64,000 nt of DNA from Fidelibacterota bacterium (GTDB lineage: Bacteria > Fidelibacterota > UBA8477 > JABMPR01): positions 1 through 64,000 of the forward strand of contig JADHVL010000018.1 in assembly GCA_016784025.1 (NCBI GenBank), written 5' to 3'. Position 1 is the first letter of the stretch. Each line of letters starts with the position of its first letter. This document shows positions 27,906 to 36,511 of this stretch, piece by piece. The translations under genes were made by a program, and so were the position numbers. The notes under the pieces were generated by a model that worked only from the letters and a program-made list of their open reading frames with translations, was not told the origin of the DNA and made no database searches.

Positions 27906-29255
27906 ATGAGTAAAAAATATGTGATTATCGGTGGCGATGCAGCTGGAATGAGTGCTGCCAGCAAAATCAAACGCATGCAACCTGAATCTGAACTTGTGGT
28001 CTTTGAGAAGGGCCAGCACATCAGCTTTGCAGCTTGTGGAATGCCGTATTGGATCAGTGGCGTCATTGAGGATGGTGGTAAATTACAAGTTCTTACTCCT
28101 GAGATGGCTCGTGAAAAAAGAGATATCGATGTTCGCATTGGACATGAAGTCACAAAAATTGATACTTCGAGTAAAACCATTGTCGTTCAAAATTTGAGTA
28201 CAGGTGATAATTCTATAGAAAGCTATGATGCACTCCTGATTGCAACTGGCGGTCGTGCAGTTGTACCTCCCATACCTGGTGTTGATTCTGTAGGTGTTTT
28301 TACACTCCGAAGCTTGGCGGATGGACATCGGATCAAAAATTATATCGCTGATCATGAGATTCAGCATGCCACCATCATCGGAGGCGGCCATATCGGACTG
28401 GAAATGGCAGAAGCCTATAGACATCTCAACATCGATGTGACATTGTTGGTGAGGGGAGACCAGATTGCCCCTTCAATGGATAAAGATCTGTTGGAAAAAT
28501 TAACTGAGCACGTCATCGAGAAAGGGGTTGATCTCCAACTCGAAACCAGAGTCAATACCATTGAAAAAATAAATCATGGGCTTCAGGTTCATACTTCTGC
28601 TGGTTTGATCAAAACAGACATGGTTCTTGTTTCTACGGGTGTGAGGCCAAACTCAGAACTGGCAATTGACGCTGGAATCGAAGTTGGTAATAGTGGTGCC
28701 ATCCTCATTGATGAGCATATGCAAACCAGTGTGGAAAATATTTATGCTGGCGGTGATTGCGCTGAGCACAACCATCGTGTGCTGGAAGAAAGTATGTGGA
28801 TCCCTATGGCTACTTCTGCCAATAAGGGAGGTCGGATTGCCGGTGAAAATATGGCTGGCGCCCCTACCAGATTTCCTGGGATTCTAGGGACCTCCGCTGC
28901 CAAAGTATTCGACTACACTGTTGCTCAGACTGGACTTACTGAGAAGCAAGCAAGACAAATTGAAAAATTGGGAGCCATAGAAACCACCACCATCACAGGT
29001 GGAAGTCGAGCACATTATTACCCCGGTTCAAAGCCTTTGACAGTAAAGCTTGTAGTCGAAAAAAGTTCTGGCCGACTCCTGGGTGCTCAAATGATAGGCA
29101 AGGCAGATGTAGCGAAACGACTGGATGTTCTGGCCACAGCCATTACAGCAAAAATGACTGTAGCGGATATTGGCATGTTGGATCTGACCTATGCTCCACC
29201 GGTTTCGCCCGTCTATGATCCAATCCTTGTCGCAGCAAATGTAGCCAATAAGTGA
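27906..29255 (+). CDS. CoA-disulfide reductase / NADH oxidase-like flavoprotein
   Basis: A 449-residue pyridine-nucleotide-disulfide oxidoreductase of the single-cysteine type. The FAD-binding GGDAAGMSAASKIKR lies at about 9-23 and the redox Cys in SFAACGMPYW (Cys about 44). A second Rossmann motif IIGGGHIGLEMAEAY is at about 158-172, followed by YAGGDCAE for FAD. It most resembles CoA-disulfide reductases, which reduce CoA disulfide, persulfides or polysulfide with NAD(P)H; there is no C-terminal rhodanese domain. The start at 27906 has a GAGGGG site; a longer in-frame extension to 27801 would overlap the groES terminator. It opens the thiol/sulfur cluster. Confidence 0.92.
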   Translation: MSKKYVIIGGDAAGMSAASKIKRMQPESELVVFEKGQHISFAACGMPYWISGVIEDGGKLQVLTPEMAREKRDIDVRIGHEVTKIDTSSKTIVVQNLSTGDNSIESYDALLIATGGRAVVPPIPGVDSVGVFTLRSLADGHRIKNYIADHEIQHATIIGGGHIGLEMAEAYRHLNIDVTLLVRGDQIAPSMDKDLLEKLTEHVIEKGVDLQLETRVNTIEKINHGLQVHTSAGLIKTDMVLVSTGVRPNSELAIDAGIEVGNSGAILIDEHMQTSVENIYAGGDCAEHNHRVLEESMWIPMATSANKGGRIAGENMAGAPTRFPGILGTSAAKVFDYTVAQTGLTEKQARQIEKLGAIETTTITGGSRAHYYPGSKPLTVKLVVEKSSGRLLGAQMIGKADVAKRLDVLATAITAKMTVADIGMLDLTYAPPVSPVYDPILVAANVANK

Positions 29256-29268
29256 GAAGAATATCAAG

Positions 29269-29288
29269 GCGAGGATTCGAATCCTCGC
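29269..29288. promoter_or_regulatory. Perfect 20-base palindrome between CoA-disulfide reductase-like gene and DUF1858 gene
   Basis: The ten-base arm GCGAGGATTC is followed immediately by its exact reverse complement GAATCCTCGC. It starts 13 bases after the stop codon of the flavoprotein gene. No T-run follows, so it is not a standard terminator. With no loop bases it suits a dimeric DNA-binding protein as well as an RNA hairpin. Role unassigned. Confidence 0.6.
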
Positions 29289-29363
29289 ATGGTAGTTCCC
29301 ACGGTTTGGAGTCATATCTCCCAAGTCCCTACTCGATTGGACTAATCAAAAGGATGAGTGCAG

Positions 29364-29570
29364 ATGATACATAAGGAAATGCTAATTGAGGACCTGGTTC
29401 AGGAATATCCCAAACTAATTGGTCCACTGAAGATGGAAGGTATTGTCTGTCTGGCATGTGGTGAGGCTCTCTGGGGAACATTAGAAGCACAAGCTCTCGA
29501 GAAGGGTCTCAATAATATTGATGACATCGTGGAGAAAATGAACGCGTTGATTTTGGAAGAAGCTTTATAG
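29364..29570 (+). CDS. DUF1858 domain protein
   Basis: A 68-residue single-domain protein with MLIEDLVQEYPKLIGPLKME (20 residues) then GIVCLACGEALWGTLE. The CLAC pair (about 29 and 32) matches the C-x2-C of DUF1858 proteins, often found beside hybrid-cluster, rhodanese or sulfur-metabolism proteins. The ATG at 29364 has an AGGA site nine bases upstream; a GTG at 29358 is too close to it. Function unknown; the cysteines could carry sulfur or ligate metal. Confidence 0.85.
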   Translation: MIHKEMLIEDLVQEYPKLIGPLKMEGIVCLACGEALWGTLEAQALEKGLNNIDDIVEKMNALILEEAL

Positions 29571-29580
29571 AAATTGATTT

Positions 29581-29619
29581 GTTGCCCGAGGAGACCATAT
29601 TAGGTGGTGTTTGGGCGAC
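29581..29619 (+). other. Stem-loop between DUF1858 gene and osmC
   Basis: GTTGCCC (29581-29587) can pair with GGGCGAC (29613-29619) with one wobble, and an inner ACC/GGT pairing (29594-29596 with 29603-29605) could extend the structure. No T-run follows. It might slow transcription or set mRNA stability between the two genes. Weak evidence. Confidence 0.3.
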
Positions 29620-29650
29620 TGTTAGAGAATAAAATTTAAGGTAACAGATT

Positions 29651-30073
29651 ATGCCAGAAGTTAAGATTCAACAGGTAAAAGGTGGAACCTTTGCCGCCAG
29701 GGGTACTTCAAACCATTGGACTATGATAGACGTTTCAAAAAAGGTAGGTGGCCAGGAAGCTGCAAGCGGTCCCATGGAGATGGTCTTATTTGGTCTCGGG
29801 GGATGTACAGGAATAGATGTTGAAACGATGTTGAAGAAAATGAAGGTTCCTTTGGAAAATTTTGAAATTGATATTCACGCAGAACGTGCTGAGGAGCATC
29901 CAAAAATCTTCACCCATATTGATATGACCTATCATTTCTATGGCAAGGACCTTCCCTTAAAAAAACTGGAGCGAGCCGTTAAACTTTCTAAAGATACATA
30001 CTGCTCTGTGAGCGCCATGTTGGCTGCCACTGTTGAAATAACTGCAAAAGTCGAGAATCATAACACCGCATGA
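29651..30073 (+). CDS. OsmC/Ohr family protein
   Basis: A 140-residue OsmC-fold protein with the two conserved peroxidatic/resolving cysteines: LGGCTGIDV (Cys about 52) and DTYCSVSAML (Cys about 118). Features of the YhfA-like branch are the N-terminal WTMIDVSKKVGG and YHFYGKDLPLKKLERAV. OsmC proteins reduce organic peroxides; YhfA-type members may use other thiol substrates. It is coupled to the following rhodanese by ATGA, fitting a thiol or sulfur role in this cluster. Confidence 0.92.
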   Translation: MPEVKIQQVKGGTFAARGTSNHWTMIDVSKKVGGQEAASGPMEMVLFGLGGCTGIDVETMLKKMKVPLENFEIDIHAERAEEHPKIFTHIDMTYHFYGKDLPLKKLERAVKLSKDTYCSVSAMLAATVEITAKVENHNTA

Positions 30074-30471
30074 TCTATCGCCTCATAGCCTACTCCCTTA
30101 TTTTGCTGGGAACTGGTGGCACCATTTATATAGGTGTCGAAGGCATTTACGGTGACCACTATGATATTCCTGCCTTGAGCTATGAGTCGTTTAGCCGACA
30201 ATATTCTGACTCCAGTAATTATATATTGATTGATGTCCGTACAGAATCTGAAGTTGCAGCGCAACCAGCGCCCTGGTCAAATACCATTCAGATACCCCTG
30301 CTTTCCCTGGAGGATCGGTGCATGGAGTTAAATAAATACAAAGATCAACCCATGATGGTTTTGTGCCCGACAGGCAACCGTTCCAGACAAGGTGCTCGTG
30401 TACTAAGATTGGCTGGTTTTGATGCCTCCTACATGGAAAAGGGCATGTTTAACAAAGAAAGAATTTCATAA
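30070..30471 (+). CDS. Membrane-anchored rhodanese-like protein
   Basis: A 133-residue protein with one N-terminal transmembrane helix (about 4-24) and a rhodanese domain (about 36-130). The domain has LIDVRTESEV, then the active-site loop LCPTGNRSRQGA with the persulfide-forming Cys at about 99. The helix should place the domain in the periplasm. It likely transfers sulfane sulfur or shuttles persulfides. It overlaps osmC upstream (ATGA) and the DUF6132 gene downstream (TAATG), so the three form a tight translational unit. Confidence 0.9.
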   Translation: MIYRLIAYSLILLGTGGTIYIGVEGIYGDHYDIPALSYESFSRQYSDSSNYILIDVRTESEVAAQPAPWSNTIQIPLLSLEDRCMELNKYKDQPMMVLCPTGNRSRQGARVLRLAGFDASYMEKGMFNKERIS

Positions 30472-30692
30472 TGAGTAAAAGATACATTAAAATGTTATCA
30501 GGTTTGGCAGTTGGAGCTATCTTCGGATTCATCTATTACTATTATATTGGCTGCGCTTCTGGTAGCTGTGCGATCACATCAAATCCGTACATTAGTACTG
30601 CCTATGGAGCCATGATGGGTCTTGTATTTATGTGGCCAGCCAAAGAGAAGGATGCTAAAACAGATGATCGGGAAAACACACAAGTCGTCTAA
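30471..30692 (+). CDS. DUF6132 small membrane protein
   Basis: A 73-residue protein with two predicted membrane helices (about 8-26 and 42-58) separated by the conserved loop GCASGSCAITSNPYISTAYG (20 residues). The loop has two cysteines spaced C-x4-C. This loop defines DUF6132, common beside rhodaneses in FCB bacteria. Function unknown; the paired Cys in a membrane loop resembles the GCASG motif of YeeE-type sulfur transporters, so a sulfur-handling role is plausible. Confidence 0.82.
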   Translation: MSKRYIKMLSGLAVGAIFGFIYYYYIGCASGSCAITSNPYISTAYGAMMGLVFMWPAKEKDAKTDDRENTQVV

Positions 30693-31380
30693 AATAATTG
30701 CGCTGGCTTTATGCCTGGTGCCGGCTGTTTTTGGACAAATCAATAATTTTGAATTTGTGCAACACGATAGCGCTTACGTCGGAAGTGAGGAGTTTGTAGT
30801 ACTCCATGGTGAAATAATCAGTCTTGCCACCTCATCTCAATCAATTTCTGTCACCAGAGTTACGCATGAAATGGATACCTTGTGGACAAACTCTTTTTGT
30901 GTCGGGCCAGCTTGCTTACCTCCCTTCCTGGATAACTATACCTTTGATCTCGCTGCTTCCGATACCGCCGAGTTCACTCTTGACACCTTTCCAAATGGTG
31001 AAGAGGGGATAGGAATCTGGACCATGTTTGCAGTGGACTCCTCAACCATGGAAGTGGATTCAGTTAATATCAGATTGGAGTTTGTTGCTGTCTCTATTGA
31101 TGGGTCTTTCGAAAGACCAAACTCATTTGAGCTCTCTCATATTTACCCCAATCCAACCAATGCTTCAATCAATTTCGACCTGGATCTTAAAAGTACAGGA
31201 GATTATTCGATTATTTTGTATGCTCTGGATGGACGGGAAATTATGATCAGAAATTATCAATTGAATTCTGGCAAGAATCATCTTCAATGGAATATGCAAG
31301 GATTGCCATCAGGCAACTACATCATTAGCGCGACTGGTGCAGGAGAGACGATCTCCAGACAAGTGAGTGTGATCAAATGA
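30664..31380 (+). CDS. Secreted protein with type IX secretion sorting domain
   Basis: The chosen start gives 238 residues, with a signal peptide ending VFGQ (about 25). The middle part is a beta domain with one CVGPAC pair. The last about 80 residues are a type A T9SS C-terminal domain: HIYPNPTNASINFDL, then YSIILYALDGREI and GLPSGNYIISATG, ending VSVIK. It is therefore predicted to be exported across the outer membrane by T9SS and attached or released. Its start overlaps the DUF6132 gene by 29 bases; the ATG at 30652 is an alternative that lies right on the GAGAAGG site. Its stop overlaps the next gene (ATGA). Confidence 0.87.
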   Translation: MIGKTHKSSKIIALALCLVPAVFGQINNFEFVQHDSAYVGSEEFVVLHGEIISLATSSQSISVTRVTHEMDTLWTNSFCVGPACLPPFLDNYTFDLAASDTAEFTLDTFPNGEEGIGIWTMFAVDSSTMEVDSVNIRLEFVAVSIDGSFERPNSFELSHIYPNPTNASINFDLDLKSTGDYSIILYALDGREIMIRNYQLNSGKNHLQWNMQGLPSGNYIISATGAGETISRQVSVIK

Positions 31381-31868
31381 TGCGATTACTTCCCCTTCTC
31401 CTGATTGTTGCCATCTCTTTTGGCCAGGAGAAAAACCTGCCACAGGTCAACCTAAAGGACATGAAGAATAAAACCCATAGTCTGAACAAGTTGGTTGAAG
31501 ACCAGGTAACTCTCATCAATTTTTGGGCTACTTATTGTGTCCCCTGCCGAAAAGAAATGAAGCATTTAAATCGGATTAACGAGACTTATGCTGATCAAAA
31601 TGTTCAGGTCATAGGTATTTCTATTGATGATTCTCGTACTGTGGGCCGGGTTAAGTCTATGGTTAAGTCACAGAAACTTAAATATACCATTCTCCTTGAT
31701 ACTGAACAAAAATTATACAAGAATTTCAATACCACCGCCATGCCCTTCTCAATCCTGGTTGATGCACAGGGTAAAATTCTCTGGGAGCATACGGGTTATC
31801 TCCCAGGTGATGAAGCCCAAATGGAATCTGAAATCAAGAAAGCTTTGGCGGCTCAGAAAAAAAGTTAA
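31377..31868 (+). CDS. TlpA/ResA-like thioredoxin
   Basis: A 163-residue exported redoxin. The signal peptide ends near SFGQ (about 17). The thioredoxin fold has INFWATYCVPCRKEMKHLN with Cys about 54 and 57, and the cis-Pro region TTAMPFSILVD. The intervening pair VP between the cysteines is unlike the GP or EP pairs of many family members. It should act in the periplasm on disulfides of the neighbouring secreted proteins. It starts at an ATGATG overlapping the previous stop, and the DUF6029 gene follows after nine bases. Confidence 0.92.
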   Translation: MMRLLPLLLIVAISFGQEKNLPQVNLKDMKNKTHSLNKLVEDQVTLINFWATYCVPCRKEMKHLNRINETYADQNVQVIGISIDDSRTVGRVKSMVKSQKLKYTILLDTEQKLYKNFNTTAMPFSILVDAQGKILWEHTGYLPGDEAQMESEIKKALAAQKKS

Positions 31869-31877
31869 TTTCCCCCC

Positions 31878-33575
31878 TTGTCCTTATTTTTCAGAACACT
31901 CATCCTATTAGCCATTCCATTAGGTCTGATTGCTGAAGGTGTGTCCTGGAATCTTGGTCTCAAGTCCAATCTTGGCCGTGGTGAACAGGTTGGAACAGAT
32001 TACAATTACTTCGAAAATTTTATAAGTGGATCCATTGAGGTCGGCCAATGGTATCTGGATTTATCTGTAGAATCAAGTCAACCTCCAGAATATGGTTTCG
32101 AGTACCAGGGTATCGATCGCTTTTTTCTCAGCTATATTGGAAATGCACGCTCTCTGGAGATAGGTGATATCTCAGCCGTTTTTGGTCGAGGTTTGGCCCT
32201 GAATCTTGATGAAAACCAGGCCATTGATTTTGATAATGAAATCATGGGTCTCAGATATTCATCTGTATTTATGGAAAATCATGAATTTGATTTGCTGGCA
32301 GGGTTTAAAAAGGAATATAGATTCTATTCGCCTAGTTCAGATCTGCGTGAGCCTGATGGAATGGCTGGCTATGAACTGGCCGGGGCAGAGGCAACTTTCA
32401 ATAGTGAAAGTGGTGTTTGGTCTTTTATTCCATATCTGATAGCCAGCCGCATGCAGTCCGATTTCGTTTGGCAGGAATTGGATGCAGATAAGGGCGCGGT
32501 TGTTACAGATACAGTGACTCAAAACATGAATGCCATTCAGGCTGGATGGGGGCAATCCATTTATGGAGAAAATTGGGATTTGTATCTAGAGTACAATAAG
32601 ACCTGGAAAGCTTTCGATTATCCAGTATCCAATCAGAGTATCCAACACCTGGAGAATGGGCAAAGTTTGATCAGCGATGATCCAAATTATGGTCAGGAAG
32701 GCCAGGCTTTCAATTTGCAGCTGAATTGGTTCCCCGAATGGTTTACCACATTGTTTGAGTATAAACGCTATCTCAACGGTCCTGAAACTTCCTCTCAAAA
32801 ACGTAATCCCATGCTTCTCGCCACAAAACCACTGCCATGGCAAATGGGACCTACTGGGATCAGAGAACATGATATTAGCCTTCTGGGGAATGTGACCCAT
32901 CCTGTGGATTATGGCGATGAATTGGGCTGGAATCTGGAAATGAGAAAAACACTTTCAGATTCATGGTCAATGGTAATTAATGGAGCGCAGACTTCACAGT
33001 CCTCACCAGATGGAGCTCCTGGAATCCTACCCACACAGGATTTGGACCGGAATCCCTGGCAGGAATATTATGCAGAGTTCGAATATTCTGGTTCGCGTTT
33101 TTATCAGAGATTGTTGATAGCCTACACCAGATCGGTTCTCAGTGGACAATCCGCTGCTGAGATTATGGAACATTATACCCTTGTTCCAGCCTATCTATCC
33201 TGGCACCCCAATGAAAATCTGGTTTTATCCACAGTTGTTGAATTGCAGACCTCCAAAGTCTATACTGAATTGTATGCTGGAGATGTCCTTGAGGGTCATA
33301 AGTTTCAGAGCGGGCACTTTATTGTCAGTGCTGACTATGAGCATAATTATTCTGCAGCAATTATATGGGATACAAGTAATGATCCAAGTCTCATGACCAA
33401 CGACGAAGAAATTCAACATTGGGTGAGTGGTGAAGTATCTGTGAAACCCATGGATGGACTGTGGTTACGGGCTTCTTATGGCAAGGAAAAGGGTGGTGTG
33501 CGATGTACAGGTGGAGTTTGTCGAGTCCTGAATCCCTTTGAGGGTTTCCGTATGGCCCTGGAGTGGCGACTATGA
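31878..33575 (+). CDS. DUF6029-like outer-membrane protein
   Basis: A 565-residue exported protein with a TTG start and signal peptide ending LIAEG (about 20). The body is strand-rich with frequent Trp/Tyr and ends LEWRL, typical of a barrel. Near the end GGVRCTGGVCRVLNPFEGF contains a C-x4-C pair that matches my memory of the DUF6029 family, whose genes often sit with TlpA and Omp28-like genes. It could be the surface or outer-membrane partner of the thioredoxin-like proteins here. Its stop overlaps the next start (ATGA). The family call is from memory and moderately sure. Confidence 0.75.
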   Translation: MSLFFRTLILLAIPLGLIAEGVSWNLGLKSNLGRGEQVGTDYNYFENFISGSIEVGQWYLDLSVESSQPPEYGFEYQGIDRFFLSYIGNARSLEIGDISAVFGRGLALNLDENQAIDFDNEIMGLRYSSVFMENHEFDLLAGFKKEYRFYSPSSDLREPDGMAGYELAGAEATFNSESGVWSFIPYLIASRMQSDFVWQELDADKGAVVTDTVTQNMNAIQAGWGQSIYGENWDLYLEYNKTWKAFDYPVSNQSIQHLENGQSLISDDPNYGQEGQAFNLQLNWFPEWFTTLFEYKRYLNGPETSSQKRNPMLLATKPLPWQMGPTGIREHDISLLGNVTHPVDYGDELGWNLEMRKTLSDSWSMVINGAQTSQSSPDGAPGILPTQDLDRNPWQEYYAEFEYSGSRFYQRLLIAYTRSVLSGQSAAEIMEHYTLVPAYLSWHPNENLVLSTVVELQTSKVYTELYAGDVLEGHKFQSGHFIVSADYEHNYSAAIIWDTSNDPSLMTNDEEIQHWVSGEVSVKPMDGLWLRASYGKEKGGVRCTGGVCRVLNPFEGFRMALEWRL

Positions 33576-34828
33576 GGAAGTATTTATTTCTACTGCCCTT
33601 CGTCCTATTCATCACTTCTTGTGACTGGAAGCCTGAACCAATTGAAGTGATTCCTTATGACTCTTTCAGAAAAATCGATATTGTGGTTGGGATCAAAACA
33701 ATCATTGAAGTTGAAGGTAATGATTTTACGGTAGACAGTTCCGTAGACACATCGATTGTCGAAATAATTTCTAATGATTCCGGTCGTATCGAAATTATTG
33801 GTAGAGTTCCCGGGCAAACGAAATTGAGTTACAATTACTACATTTCAAGTGAACTAGAAGGTGAGAACGATCTAGCAGCTAGAATGGTTCTAATCTTTGA
33901 AGTTACAAATGGATTCCCATTAAGAGTGAATGTAGAGGATAGCGTAAAGGTAAATCTGGATGCCTTTGTTGATTCAATCCAAAGGGTAAGCCATGATTCA
34001 GTTGATATTAGGTTCTCTTCTGGACTAGTTAGTGCACATAATACAGTTACTTATGACATGGATTCTCTAGAATTGGTTGTTCATGGGGATACACCTGGCC
34101 GAGAAGGTCTGATCGTAACATTCTTCCAACAATCTGATACTCTAGGTGAACCGCTAATTTTCGATATTGCTACTCGTATTCATAAGGTGGTCCTGGCAGA
34201 ATTTTATACGAATACGGGTTGTGTAAATTGTCCCGAAGCGAATCATTATCTCGACAATATTTCAGCTGAGTTTATTGATGATTTCACTTTGGTTCGATAT
34301 CATGTTAATTGGACCGACCCATTCGACCCTATGAACCTTTATAATCCAGGTGATGTTGAAAGCCGTCGAGCATACTATAATATTTTTGCTGCTCCCGGAT
34401 TCGTTCTGGAGGGAACCCTGATAACCTCCCTCGATGAGGACGACTGGTCAGGACGGGTGTTCAACGCCTCCCAGGGATTGACTCCTGTCTATATTGGTCC
34501 CATCGACGTATTGGAGAGTGTGGATAGCCTGCATCTTGAATTTGAATTGAACAGCTTTTCATCATCGTTGACCGACATAACAATATGGTCGCTTGTTATG
34601 GAAGACAGTATTGAATATGCAGGATCAAACGGCGAGACACTACATATGGATGTGATGCGGGATATGACTTCCAACCCTATAAGTGTATTGATTGGTCTCA
34701 GCACCATTCAGCACAGTTTAAAGAAACCAGATGATTACGGGACTGCAGGTCCCATGAACTTATTGGTTTTTGTACAAGCTGATTCAGATAAATCTGTATT
34801 GCAATCTCGCAAACAAAACCTCTATTAA
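33572..34828 (+). CDS. Omp28-like lipoprotein with thioredoxin-type CxxC
   Basis: A 418-residue lipoprotein (lipobox FITSC, Cys about 17). The first about 190 residues are Ig-like beta repeats. A thioredoxin-like domain begins VVLAEFYTNTGCVNCPEANH with CVNC at about 217-220, followed by beta-rich sequence. This order resembles Omp28-related proteins of Bacteroidota. It probably faces the periplasm or the surface and exchanges thiols. The ATG at 33572 overlaps the DUF6029 stop; a slightly earlier in-frame start at 33563 is less likely. Confidence 0.8.
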   Translation: MRKYLFLLPFVLFITSCDWKPEPIEVIPYDSFRKIDIVVGIKTIIEVEGNDFTVDSSVDTSIVEIISNDSGRIEIIGRVPGQTKLSYNYYISSELEGENDLAARMVLIFEVTNGFPLRVNVEDSVKVNLDAFVDSIQRVSHDSVDIRFSSGLVSAHNTVTYDMDSLELVVHGDTPGREGLIVTFFQQSDTLGEPLIFDIATRIHKVVLAEFYTNTGCVNCPEANHYLDNISAEFIDDFTLVRYHVNWTDPFDPMNLYNPGDVESRRAYYNIFAAPGFVLEGTLITSLDEDDWSGRVFNASQGLTPVYIGPIDVLESVDSLHLEFELNSFSSSLTDITIWSLVMEDSIEYAGSNGETLHMDVMRDMTSNPISVLIGLSTIQHSLKKPDDYGTAGPMNLLVFVQADSDKSVLQSRKQNLY

Positions 34829-34832
34829 CAGC

Positions 34833-35276
34833 GTGGCTGAATTACATCCCTTCTTTGTTCACTTCCCCATAGCCATTCTGGTGGTGGCGGCTGTCTTTGA
34901 TGTATATGGTGCATCTAGAGGTCTGCAGCAGCATACGCAGACTGCCTTTATCCTGCAATTAATGGCTGGTGTCTCTGCCGTCTTCGCAGCCATCAGTGGC
35001 AATCTGGCTGAATCCCTGATTGTCGATCACAGCCTTCTCCACCAAGGGGTGATGGAGGCATTCGATAAACATACTTCTATGGGAAATGCCATGGTATGGC
35101 TCATTATTCTGGTAGCCGTTGGACGCACCTTTGCAGTCCTGGAGAAGAAGGAGTGGGCCCTAAGAGGCTGGGTGATTCCCGTTGTGAGTGTGACCGTGGC
35201 CCTGCTTGTGATCGTCACAGGATTATTGGGCGGGGATTTGAGCGCATCAATCCTGACTTTTTACATCAATTCTTAA
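34833..35276 (+). CDS. DUF2231 membrane protein
   Basis: A 147-residue protein with four transmembrane helices. It starts AELHPFFVHFPIAILVVAAV (20 residues), where LHP..VHFP is the DUF2231 hallmark, and ends LGGDLSASI. The GTG at 34833 lies four bases after the previous stop and directly before the hallmark; upstream frame extension overlaps the lipoprotein gene. DUF2231 proteins may bind heme or take part in membrane redox; not proven. It is the last gene of the thiol cluster, before a bidirectional stem-loop. Confidence 0.85.
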   Translation: MAELHPFFVHFPIAILVVAAVFDVYGASRGLQQHTQTAFILQLMAGVSAVFAAISGNLAESLIVDHSLLHQGVMEAFDKHTSMGNAMVWLIILVAVGRTFAVLEKKEWALRGWVIPVVSVTVALLVIVTGLLGGDLSASILTFYINS

Positions 35277-35280
35277 CAAA

Positions 35281-35310
35281 CCTTGCGAAGGTATATAAAC
35301 CTCCGCAAGG
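35281..35310. terminator. Stem-loop between convergent operons
   Basis: CCTTGCG (35281-35287) pairs with CGCAAGG (35304-35310), and after one mismatch AGGT pairs with ACCT, giving an 11-pair stem with a six-base ATATAA loop. It sits in the 46-base space between the plus-strand DUF2231 stop and the minus-strand peroxidase stop, as expected for a bidirectional terminator, but no T-run follows on either side. Confidence 0.65.
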
Positions 35311-35322
35311 TCAATCAGAATC

Positions 35323-36327
35323 CTAGCTTTGTGTAAAACGCTTTCCGTTCATGGTTTTCAGGAAGGCAGCAATTTTAGCAGCTTCTTCGTCAGAAATCTG
35401 CTGCATCAACTGCATATCACCCATCATCTGGATGGTTTTTTCAAGACTTTCTACTCCGCCATCGTGGAAGTAAGGACCGGTTAACTCAATGTTTCTCAAG
35501 GCGGGGACTTTAAACATAAACTTATCTTGTTCTAACCCGGTTACCTCAAATCGACCTTCATCATTCAGATTATGGTATGGTTTAATGAGACCATTTTTCT
35601 GGTACATATTTGCCCCCATCATCGATCCCATGTGGCAGGTTACACATGCTTTGCCCAGAAAAAGATCCAGACCTTCAACTTCAGCTTTTGTGATGGCTTT
35701 CAGATCGCCCTCTAAATATGAATCAAAGCGATCATGCGTTACCAGTGTGCGCTCAAATGCAGCCAGGGCTTCTGTAATATTCTCATAGTTAATGCTGTTC
35801 TCACCGAAGGCTTCATTAAATAGTTCTGTGTACTCTGGAATAGCTTTGATTATGGCAACAGCAGTAGCGGAATCAGCAATAGCCATTTCAGCAGGATTTA
35901 AAATGGGTCCACCAGCTTGTTCATTCAGGTCAGCAGCTCGTCCGTCCCAGAATTGAGTAAAATGAAAACCGGCGTTAAAAACAGTCGGGGAATTCCTGGG
36001 ACCGGGAATGCCATTGGTACCTTCTGATGTGGGTTTGTTATCAACTCCTGCTGTAACTAGATCGTGACAGGTATTGCAGGACATATCTCCAGTATTTGAT
36101 AGTGCAGTTTCAAAATATAGCTTTTCCCCAAGTTTGATCCGGGTCTCTGTGTCATTTTCAGAACCTGGCATCATGTCAGGGACCACCGCGAACATCGGTT
36201 TTACTTTAGCTAGTATTTCTTGCTGATACGTCAAATCCTCTGGTGGTTGTTTATCTGCTTTTCCACCACACTGAATCAACATCAATATCATCAAACTCAT
36301 AACGATGAACAGGACACCTTTCTGCAT
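35323..36327 (-). CDS. Diheme cytochrome c peroxidase (CcpA/MauG family) lipoprotein
   Basis: A 334-residue periplasmic lipoprotein (lipobox LIQC, Cys about 20) with two c-type heme sites: CNTCH (about 84-88, high-potential or peroxidatic side) and CVTCH (about 228-232). Family motifs LGEKLYFETALSNTGDMSC, NSPTVFNAGFHFTQFWDGR and VPALRNIELTGPYFHDG are present. It reduces hydrogen peroxide with electrons from cytochromes. The gene is divergent from the TetR gene across a 241-base region and has no close operon partner. Confidence 0.95.
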   Translation of the reverse strand: MQKGVLFIVMSLMILMLIQCGGKADKQPPEDLTYQQEILAKVKPMFAVVPDMMPGSENDTETRIKLGEKLYFETALSNTGDMSCNTCHDLVTAGVDNKPTSEGTNGIPGPRNSPTVFNAGFHFTQFWDGRAADLNEQAGGPILNPAEMAIADSATAVAIIKAIPEYTELFNEAFGENSINYENITEALAAFERTLVTHDRFDSYLEGDLKAITKAEVEGLDLFLGKACVTCHMGSMMGANMYQKNGLIKPYHNLNDEGRFEVTGLEQDKFMFKVPALRNIELTGPYFHDGGVESLEKTIQMMGDMQLMQQISDEEAAKIAAFLKTMNGKRFTQS

Positions 36328-36511
36328 TACAATTTCCCCTTATTATTTATGTGTATATAATGAATAACTGCCAAACAGCAATAATATAAATATCAGTTGA
36401 AGGTTTGCATGAATAAAAATAGTGAGTTTCAAACGGTAGCAATCATTTGACCTCCAGAAGCGACTCTGCTTCTGACTTTGAAACCTTGCTTGCAGAAGGA
36501 TAGTATAGTTC

